Assembly (NCBI GenBank): GCA_051859505.1
Contig: JBHYFN010000037.1
Location: forward strand, 1-36,439
Direction of reading: 5' to 3'
DNA: 36,439 nucleotides
Source of the DNA: JAFIEN01 sp051859505
Lineage (GTDB): Bacteria; Pseudomonadota; Alphaproteobacteria; Rhodobacterales; Rhodobacteraceae
How positions within the stretch are numbered: the stretch's first letter is position 1; every line of letters begins with the position of its first letter. The position numbers were made by a program, and so were the translations under genes. The notes below the pieces were generated by a model. It saw only the letters and a program-made list of their open reading frames with translations. It ran no database searches and was not told the origin of the DNA. Positions 30,861-36,439 of this stretch are shown here, piece after piece.

Positions 30861-32518
30861 TGCCGCCCCGGCTCTGGACCCGGCTGTGGACCCGGCTCTG
30901 GCCCCGGCCCAGTCCTAGGCCCCGGCCCACGCCCCGGCCCACGCTTGTCGCGGCCGCATGTCTTGCGCTCTGCGCGGGCGGCCTTGCGGCGCAGGAGGCC
31001 GAGGACGACGGCCCGCTTTCGGCCATCGACTGGCTGTCGCAAAGCGTCGATACGCCCGCATCCGCCAGCGGCGCCGGGCCTGCAAACGGCACCGTCATCA
31101 CCCTGCCGCCCCCGGTGGATGAACCGCCCGTCGCCTCGGACGCCTCGACGCCCGAGATCGTCGTCACCTCGCTTGATCGCCCCTCGACCGACGGGGTCGG
31201 GCTTCTGGCGCCTTCGGTCACGGGCCTGCCGCGCGATCTTTGGGCGCATAGCCCGGAAGAGGTGCTGACCACGCTGATCCGGGCCGAGCGCGTCGATACC
31301 CTGCCCGCGATCCGGGATCTGCTGGTCACGCTGATGCTGGCCGAGGCCGATCCGCCGATGGGCGCAGACCAGAACGCGCGGCTGTTTCTGGCGCGGGTGG
31401 ACAAGCTTCTGGACATGGGCGCGCTCGAGGCGGCGCAGGCGCTTCTGGAACAGACCGACCGGGATCAGGCCGAGGTGTTCCGGCGCTGGTTCGACATCTC
31501 GCTTCTGACCGGGACCGAGGATGACGCCTGCGACATGCTGCGGGCGAAACCCGCCCTCTCGCCCACCTATCCCGCCCGCATCTTCTGCCTTGCGCGAACG
31601 GGCGACTGGACTGCGGCGGCGCTGACTCTGAACACCGCCCGCGCGCTGGGGGACATGAGCGAAGAGGACGAGGCGCTTCTGTCGCGCTTCCTTGACCCCG
31701 AGCTTTACGAGGATGAGGGCAGCCTGCCCGCCCCCTCGCGGGTCAGCCCGCTGGTCTTTCGGCTGCGCGAGGCGATCGGCGAGCCGATCCCCGTCTCGGG
31801 CCTGCCGCGCGCCTTTGCCCATGCCGATCTGCGCAGCACCGCGCCCTGGCGCAACCGGATCGAGGCGGCCGAGCGGCTGTCGCGCTATGGCGCGGTCTCG
31901 GAGAACCTGCTGCTGGGGCTTTACACCGAACGCCGCCCCGCCGCCTCGGGCGGGGTCTGGGACAGGGCGGCGGCGATGCAGGCCTTCGAAGGGGCCTTGG
32001 CCAATGCCGATCTGGATGCGGTGGCCGACCGTTTGCCCGCCGCCTGGGAGGTGGCCCGCGCGATGCGCCTTGAAGTGCCCTTCGCGCGGCTCTTCGGCGC
32101 GGCGCTGCTCGAGATGGATCCCGATCTGACGATCCTCGGAGAGACGGCCTTTCGCGTGGCCCTGCTGTCGCCGCAATATGAACAGGCGGCCCTGGTCCAT
32201 CAGCCCGCCAATGCGTCCGAACGGCTCTGGATCGCCCTTGCCCGCGGCGATGTGGAAGGGCTCGACTCCTCCCGCCCGAACGAGGCGGCGGTGATCGCCG
32301 GCTTTACCGACGCCCCCCTGCCCGAACCGATGGCCAGCCAGATCGAGGAAGGCCGGCTGGGCGAGGCGCTGTTGCGCGCGGTTTCGGCCTTTCATCAGGG
32401 GCTGGACGGGGATGCCGGCGCGATCACCGACGCGCTTCTTGTGCTGCGCCATGTCGGGATGGAGGAGGTGGCCCGCAAGGCGGCGCTGCAATACCTGATC
32501 CTCGACCGCCCCTCATGA
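30860..32518 (+). CDS. Secreted or periplasmic protein of unknown function
   Basis: A 552-residue protein. The N-terminus is odd: RLWTRLWTRLWPRPSPRPRPTPRPT, encoded by 12-base tandem repeats, precedes an ordinary signal-peptide core and cleavage site (LVAAACLALCAGGLAAQE). A Pro/Ser-rich linker follows, then about 400 residues that are almost entirely helical and look like degenerate TPR-type repeats (for example ARVDKLLDMGALEAAQALLEQTD and ARIFCLARTGDWTAAALTLNTARALG), with Cys pairs that may form disulfides. I do not recognise a family. Its start overlaps the small membrane-protein stop and its end overlaps the xerD start by four bases, so it is in the same operon. Confidence 0.85.
   Translation: MPPRLWTRLWTRLWPRPSPRPRPTPRPTLVAAACLALCAGGLAAQEAEDDGPLSAIDWLSQSVDTPASASGAGPANGTVITLPPPVDEPPVASDASTPEIVVTSLDRPSTDGVGLLAPSVTGLPRDLWAHSPEEVLTTLIRAERVDTLPAIRDLLVTLMLAEADPPMGADQNARLFLARVDKLLDMGALEAAQALLEQTDRDQAEVFRRWFDISLLTGTEDDACDMLRAKPALSPTYPARIFCLARTGDWTAAALTLNTARALGDMSEEDEALLSRFLDPELYEDEGSLPAPSRVSPLVFRLREAIGEPIPVSGLPRAFAHADLRSTAPWRNRIEAAERLSRYGAVSENLLLGLYTERRPAASGGVWDRAAAMQAFEGALANADLDAVADRLPAAWEVARAMRLEVPFARLFGAALLEMDPDLTILGETAFRVALLSPQYEQAALVHQPANASERLWIALARGDVEGLDSSRPNEAAVIAGFTDAPLPEPMASQIEEGRLGEALLRAVSAFHQGLDGDAGAITDALLVLRHVGMEEVARKAALQYLILDRPS
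30869..30943 (+). repeat. 12-base tandem repeats in a signal-peptide region
   Basis: CGGCTCTGGACC (30869-30880), CGGCTGTGGACC (30881-30892) and CGGCTCTGGCCC (30893-30904) are direct repeats encoding RLWT, RLWT, RLWP. CCCCGGCCCACG is then present twice (30920-30943), encoding PRPT-like units. All units keep the reading frame. Confidence 0.9.
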
Positions 32519-33474
32519 CGGGGGATGCGGCCAACCGCCCCATGGCGCATTGGGTCGAGGCCTATCTTTCGGCCGCCGCCGCCGAACAGGATGCCGCGAC
32601 CAACACGCAGCTGGCCTATGCGCGGGATCTGAGGGATTTCATCGACTTCCTTGACGCAAGGGGCCTGCATTTCGCCACCGCCGGGCAGGCCGACATCAGC
32701 GCCTACCTGATCCGCTGCGAGGCCGAGGGCCTTGCCTCCTCGACCCGCGCCCGGCGGCTGTCGGCGATCCGCCAGCTGTTTCGCTTTGCCTTCGAAGAGG
32801 GCTGGCGCGGCGACAATCCCGCGATCCGCCTGAGGGGGCCGGGGCGCGACGGGAAACTGCCCGGCACGCTGGAGCGCGACGAGGTGGAGCGGCTGTTGCA
32901 GGCCGCGCGCAGATCCCCGCGCGATGCGATCCGCAACACCTGCCTGATGGAACTGCTCTATGCCACGGGGATGCGGGTCAGCGAACTTGTCGGCCTTCCG
33001 GTGGCGGCGGCGCGGGGGGATCCGCAGATGCTTCTGGTGCGCGGCAAGGGCGGCAAGGAGCGGCTCGTCCCCCTTTCGCCCCCGGCGCGGGCGGCGCTGG
33101 CCGAATGGCTGAAAACCCGCGACGCGGATCAGGAGGCGGCGCGCGGATCGGGCCGGCCGGCCTCGAAATTCCTGTTTCCCTCGCGCGGCAAGGAAGGCCA
33201 CCTCACGCGGCACCGCTTCTATTCGCTGATCAAGGAGCTGGCCGTCGCGGGCGGGGTTTCGCCCGACAAGGTCACGCCACACCGGCTGCGCCATGCCTTT
33301 GCCACCCATCTTCTGGCCGGGGGCGCGGATCTGCGGTCGATCCAGATGATGCTGGGCCATGCCGATCTGGCCACGACCGAGATCTATACACATGTCCTTG
33401 ACGAACATCTGCGCACTCTGGTGCTGACGCATCACCCGCTCGCGCGATCGGGGCGCGACGAACAAGGGGGTTGA
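32515..33474 (+). CDS. xerD: Site-specific tyrosine recombinase XerD
   Basis: XerD, with XerC, resolves chromosome dimers at dif and acts at the septum with FtsK. The 319-residue protein has the N-terminal SAM-like core-binding domain (about 10-105) and the catalytic domain with R154 (TGMRVSELVGL), K178 (VRGKGGKER), H256 and R259 (HRLRH), H282 and nucleophile Y291 (TTEIYTHV). All catalytic residues are present. Length, sequence and operon setting favour the chromosomal XerD rather than a phage integrase. The ATG overlaps the previous stop by four bases (32515-32518). Confidence 0.95.
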   Translation: MTGDAANRPMAHWVEAYLSAAAAEQDAATNTQLAYARDLRDFIDFLDARGLHFATAGQADISAYLIRCEAEGLASSTRARRLSAIRQLFRFAFEEGWRGDNPAIRLRGPGRDGKLPGTLERDEVERLLQAARRSPRDAIRNTCLMELLYATGMRVSELVGLPVAAARGDPQMLLVRGKGGKERLVPLSPPARAALAEWLKTRDADQEAARGSGRPASKFLFPSRGKEGHLTRHRFYSLIKELAVAGGVSPDKVTPHRLRHAFATHLLAGGADLRSIQMMLGHADLATTEIYTHVLDEHLRTLVLTHHPLARSGRDEQGG

Positions 33475-33546
33475 AGGCCAGAGCCCAAGCCCCAATATGC
33501 AAGGGCTGCCGCCATAGCGGCGATTAGGGACGTGTGAACCAGCGCA

Positions 33547-34833
33547 ATGGATGCCGCATTCTGGCTGACCGCCGGGGCCATTTTGGGCCTTATCCTGATT
33601 TCTGCCTTCTTCTCGGGTTCGGAAACCGCCCTGACCGGCGCCTCGCGGGGCAAGCTGCGCAGCCAGGCTGACCGCGGGTCACGCGGGGCGACGACCGCGC
33701 TGAACGTGACCGAGGATTCCGAGCGGATGATCGGCGCGATCCTTCTGGGCAACAATGTCGTCAACATCCTTGCCGCCTCGCTGGCCACCGCGCTTCTGAC
33801 GCGGGCCTTCGGCGATTCGGGCGTGGCTCTGGCCACGCTTGGCATGACGATGCTGGTCCTGGTCTTTGGCGAGGTGCTGCCCAAGACCATCGCCATCACC
33901 TATCCCGAAGCGGTGGCCGCTCGCGTGGCCCCGGTGATCCGGCTGATGATCCTGGTCTTTTCGCCCATCGTCATGGTGGTGCGCAGCCTCGTGCGCGGGG
34001 TTCTGCGGCTGTTCGGCGTGCGCACCGATCCCGACACCAACATCCTTGCCGTCCGCGAAGAGATCGTCGGCGCCCTGTCGCTGGGCCATGCCGAAGGCCT
34101 GGTCGAGAAGGAGGACCGCGACCGCATCATCGGCGCGCTCGACCTGGCCGACCGGATGGTCGAAGAGATCATGCTGCATCGCTCGAACATCCAGATGATC
34201 GACGTCAGCCTGCCGGTGATGGAGATCCTGCAACATGTCCTTGACAGTCCGCACACCCGCCTGCCGCTGTATCGGGACGAGCCCGAGAACATCGTCGGCG
34301 TGCTCCATGCCAAGGATTTCCTGCGCGGCATGAAGGCGATGCTGCGCGATGGCCAGATGAATGCCGAAGAGCTGGCCGCCTTCGACGTGCTTTCGGTGGC
34401 GCGCGAGCCCTATTTCATCCCCGAGACGACGGCGCTGGACGATCAGATGCGCCAGTTCCTCAAACGTCGGGCGCATTTCGCGCTGGTGGTGGATGAATAT
34501 GGCGCGCTGCAGGGGCTGATCACGCTCGAGGACATCATCGAAGAGATCGTGGGCGAGATTGCCGACGAATTCGACGCCGATCCCGAAGCGGCGACGGCCC
34601 GGGCGCCGGACGGATCCTATGTGGTCGACGGGGCGATGACGATCCGCGACCTGAACCGGATGCACGACTGGACCCTGCCCGATGACGAGGCCAACACGAT
34701 CGCGGGCCTTGTGATCCACGAGGCGCAGATGATCCCCGTCGTGGGGCAGGTCTTCAGCTTTCACGGATTCCTGTTCGAAGTGCTTGAAAAGGAAGAGAAC
34801 CGGATCGCGCGGCTGAAGGTCAAACCGCTCTGA
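33547..34833 (+). CDS. CorC/HlyC-type (CNNM) transporter, DUF21-CBS-CorC_HlyC
   Basis: A 428-residue inner-membrane protein related to YfjD/CorB and the CNNM magnesium transporters. The DUF21 part (about 1-185) begins LTAGAILGLILISAFFSGSETALTGASR and includes EVLPKTIAITYPE. Two CBS repeats follow (about 205-265 and 285-345, ending GLITLEDIIEEIVGEI), then the CorC_HlyC domain (about 355-428). A role in magnesium efflux or metal tolerance is likely from family knowledge. The ribosome site before ATG 33547 is weak. It is downstream of xerD (72-base gap with a small GCCGC-CATA-GCGGC hairpin) and converges on rnpB. Confidence 0.92.
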   Translation: MDAAFWLTAGAILGLILISAFFSGSETALTGASRGKLRSQADRGSRGATTALNVTEDSERMIGAILLGNNVVNILAASLATALLTRAFGDSGVALATLGMTMLVLVFGEVLPKTIAITYPEAVAARVAPVIRLMILVFSPIVMVVRSLVRGVLRLFGVRTDPDTNILAVREEIVGALSLGHAEGLVEKEDRDRIIGALDLADRMVEEIMLHRSNIQMIDVSLPVMEILQHVLDSPHTRLPLYRDEPENIVGVLHAKDFLRGMKAMLRDGQMNAEELAAFDVLSVAREPYFIPETTALDDQMRQFLKRRAHFALVVDEYGALQGLITLEDIIEEIVGEIADEFDADPEAATARAPDGSYVVDGAMTIRDLNRMHDWTLPDDEANTIAGLVIHEAQMIPVVGQVFSFHGFLFEVLEKEENRIARLKVKPL

Positions 34834-34861
34834 GGCGGGGGGCGGCCGTCAGGCCGGGGTT

Positions 34862-35264
34862 ATGCGCGGATGGCCTGTAAGCCGGATTCTGTCCTCCGGG
34901 GTTGCCCCCGGATGGATGATCATTCCTCTCGACCCGCCGTTACCGACGGGCCTGAAGCTGCCAACCCGGGCCTCTCGGGTTGAAGCGTCCCTGCGGGGAT
35001 ATCGTTTCCGATCACACCCGCGCGAGGCCCCTATTCGGCATTGCTCCCGGTGGGGCTTGCCGTGCCGGTCCTGTTACCAGTCCCGCGGTGGGCTTTTACC
35101 CCACCGTTTCACCCTTGCCGCCGGCGAACCGGAGGCGGTCTCTTCTCTGTGGCGCTTTCCCTCGGGTTACCCCGGCCGGGCGTTACCCGGCACCGTGCTT
35201 TCCGGAGTCCGGACTTTCCTCGTGGGCCATGCGACCCCCGCGATCATCCAGCCATCCGCGCCCG
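34862..35264 (-). ncRNA. rnpB: RNase P RNA, class A
   Basis: The catalytic RNA of RNase P, which matures tRNA 5' ends. The universally conserved P4 region reads GAGGAAAGTCCGGACTCC on the minus strand (35221-35204), and the matching 3' conserved region ACAGAATCCGGCTTACAG is at 34892-34875. The ends pair as helix P1: GCGCGGATGG (35261-35252) with CCATCCGCGC (34873-34864). About 400 nucleotides is normal for a class A RNA. A good promoter lies just upstream. Exact ends are estimated from P1. Confidence 0.97.
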
Positions 35265-35267
35265 ACC

Positions 35268-35296
35268 CAGCTATGATGTGCCAGGCGTCGCGTCAA
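35268..35296 (-). promoter_or_regulatory. rnpB: Sigma-70-type promoter of rnpB
   Basis: On the minus strand TTGACG (35296-35291) is separated by exactly 17 bases from TAGCTG (35273-35268). A start 6-7 bases downstream falls at about 35261, where helix P1 begins. It sits just past the amidase stop. Confidence 0.65.
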
Positions 35297-35305
35297 CTGG
35301 TCCCG

Positions 35306-36031
35306 TCAGCTGTTCCCGACAACCGACACCGGTTCCGCTGCGGGGGTGACGGCCGCGGGCCAGCGCCGGGCAAGATCCTGCGCGAGGGCAAGGTCGGTCG
35401 CGTCCAGCGGCCCCCGGGCCTGGGGCCGGAACCGCAGGCGAAAGGCCTTGAGGCGCAGGTCCGGTGTCAGCTCGGGATCATGGCCGAAAACCGCAAGGGC
35501 CGCGGCAAAGGCTGCGGCGTCTTCGTCCAGCGCCGGCGCATCCCCCTGCCCTGCCCGCGCCTCGGGCCAGACCGAAAGCCCCGAAAGCGCCAGCCGCCGC
35601 CAGTCGAAGCGCGGACCGGGATCGGATTTGCGTGACGGCGCCATGTCGGAATGCGCGATCACCCCTTCGGGAGGGATCGACCAGCGCGCCAGGATCCCGG
35701 CCAACAGGTCTTCGAGGGCGCGCATCTGGGCGGCGGCAAAGGGTGCGGTGCCGGGATTGGCCAGTTCGATGCCGATCGAGCGGGAATTCACATCGCCCTG
35801 CCCGGCCCAGACCCCCGCACCCGCATGCCAGGCGCGCCGCTCTTCGGGCACGAGGGCGGCAACCTCGCCCTGTTCCGAGATCAGGTAATGCGCCGAAACC
35901 CCGGCCTCGACCGAGCAAAGCCGCTCAAGCGCCGCCGCGCAGCTTTGCATCTCGGTCGCGTGAAGCACGACCAGCGAAGGCCGCGCGCCGTTGCGTCGCG
36001 GTCCGTGATTGGGAGAGGTGGTCGCCGTCAG
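35306..36031 (-). CDS. N-acetylmuramoyl-L-alanine amidase, AmpD type
   Basis: AmpD-type zinc amidases cut anhydro-muropeptides during cell-wall recycling. The family opening SPNHGPRRNGARPSLVVLHATEM is present, with the first zinc His in VVLHATEM. VSAHYLISEQGEV, SRSIGIELANPG and IAHSDMAPSRKSDPGPRFDW (second zinc His, catalytic Lys region and Asp) follow. The frame has no ATG, GTG or TTG before the family start; the first standard codon, GTG 35968, would cut off the strand leading to the zinc His. I therefore propose CTG at 36031-36029, which overlaps the upstream TGA and gives 241 residues. No signal peptide is visible, so it is probably cytosolic. Confidence 0.85.
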   Translation of the reverse strand: MTATTSPNHGPRRNGARPSLVVLHATEMQSCAAALERLCSVEAGVSAHYLISEQGEVAALVPEERRAWHAGAGVWAGQGDVNSRSIGIELANPGTAPFAAAQMRALEDLLAGILARWSIPPEGVIAHSDMAPSRKSDPGPRFDWRRLALSGLSVWPEARAGQGDAPALDEDAAAFAAALAVFGHDPELTPDLRLKAFRLRFRPQARGPLDATDLALAQDLARRWPAAVTPAAEPVSVVGNS

Positions 36032-36439
36032 TTGCGGCCCACGGCGGCGCGGAAGGGCGCCGGATCCCAGCCGCAGGCAAAGCCGTCGCCATCGGGATCG
36101 ATCCCGAGGGGATCACGCTCCGGCCCGCCGCGCGACAGGAAATCGCGCTGCGCCTCGTCGGGCGAACGGTAGCGCAGGCAGTTGCGCTCGAACCGGGCCT
36201 GGGACGAGAAGATCGACCGGCTGTACCATTCCTGACCGCGCCGGTTGGGGGCGTTCAGCGCATATTCCACGATATTCGGGCCGGTGCTTGCGGGCGCCGA
36301 GGGCAAGGCCGTGGGGGCGATGACCTGATATTGCGCGGCCTGCTGCTGCCGGCGGATCGCGTCGCTTTCGATGCTCTCGCGGCTGGCGACGGCGTCGAAA
36401 TCCTGCTCGTCCGAGATCCCGGTGCTGCTGCCGCTGGCA
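36028..36439 (-). CDS. Excalibur-like domain protein (5' end cut by window)
   Basis: The frame runs to the window edge, so the N-terminus is missing; at least 136 residues are visible. A Gln/Ala-rich stretch (IRRQQQAAQYQ) and a middle part lead into NCLRYRSPDEAQRDFLSRGG and DPLGIDPDGDGFACGWDP, which matches the Excalibur pattern (Cys, helix, then DxDxDG and a second Cys). Excalibur domains are small, extracellular and predicted to bind calcium. A signal peptide would lie outside the window. Its TGA overlaps the proposed CTG start of the amidase, suggesting the two are co-transcribed. Confidence 0.8.
   Translation of the reverse strand, partial: ASGSSTGISDEQDFDAVASRESIESDAIRRQQQAAQYQVIAPTALPSAPASTGPNIVEYALNAPNRRGQEWYSRSIFSSQARFERNCLRYRSPDEAQRDFLSRGGPERDPLGIDPDGDGFACGWDPAPFRAAVGRN

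Noticed and set aside
32515..33474. Phage or island integrase
   Set aside because: The tyrosine recombinase matches chromosomal XerD in length and motifs and sits in a housekeeping operon; no attachment-site repeats or phage genes surround it.
35306..35968. Amidase starting at GTG 35968
   Set aside because: This start would place the first zinc-binding His at residue 3 and delete the family's conserved N-terminal strand.

Overview
The window looks like chromosome from a high-GC alphaproteobacterium, most likely Rhodobacterales/Rhodobacteraceae. This rests on overall GC-richness with strong third-position GC bias (hence many long antisense shadow ORFs), the protein sequences of LipA, AroK/AroB, XerD, Acs and the B12-dependent ribonucleotide reductase NrdJ, and a class A RNase P RNA. 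No phage, transposase, CRISPR or integrase other than XerD is visible. Most of it is core genome.

Layout. 1-2974: lipoyl synthase, elongation factor P and its putative lysylation enzyme EpmA (efp and epmA divergent). 2986-12386: an all-minus-strand operon of eight genes plus one 41-codon mini-ORF. Read in the direction of transcription it encodes a membrane-anchored Ser/Thr kinase, an FHA protein, a PP2C phosphatase, a degenerate GTPase-like protein, the mini-ORF, a large dynamin-like GTPase, a smaller dynamin-type GTPase, a Roadblock/LC7-like protein and a last protein whose C-terminus resembles it. Five junctions are 4-base stop/start overlaps (TGA sharing bases with ATG). 12677-16411: nrdJ, with an NrdR-box-like palindrome and a long leader. 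16995-18124: a lipoprotein and a bactofilin. 18554-28649: a ten-kilobase acetate-use operon (acs, adk, DUF4212 small subunit, sodium:solute symporter, cNMP/CBS/DUF294 protein, membrane protein, response regulator, membrane sensor fused to a DnaQ-type exonuclease). 28811-30520: aroB and aroK, minus strand. 30708-34833: a 50-residue membrane peptide, a secreted protein, xerD and a CorC-type transporter. 34862-36439: rnpB, an AmpD-type amidase and a truncated Excalibur-like protein, all minus strand.

The most interesting part is the 2986-12386 operon. It has a complete Ser/Thr phosphorylation module (writer, reader, eraser) joined to two dynamin-type GTPases, a pseudo-GTPase and Roadblock-like proteins that in other systems control small GTPases. 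I infer a phosphorylation-controlled membrane-remodelling or membrane-protection machine; I do not recognise it as a named system, and its function cannot be read from sequence alone. Second in interest are the exonuclease fused to a sensor kinase whose phospho-acceptor His position is Asp, the acs-adk pairing (Acs makes AMP, Adk recycles it), and an amidase that appears to start at CTG overlapping the upstream stop.
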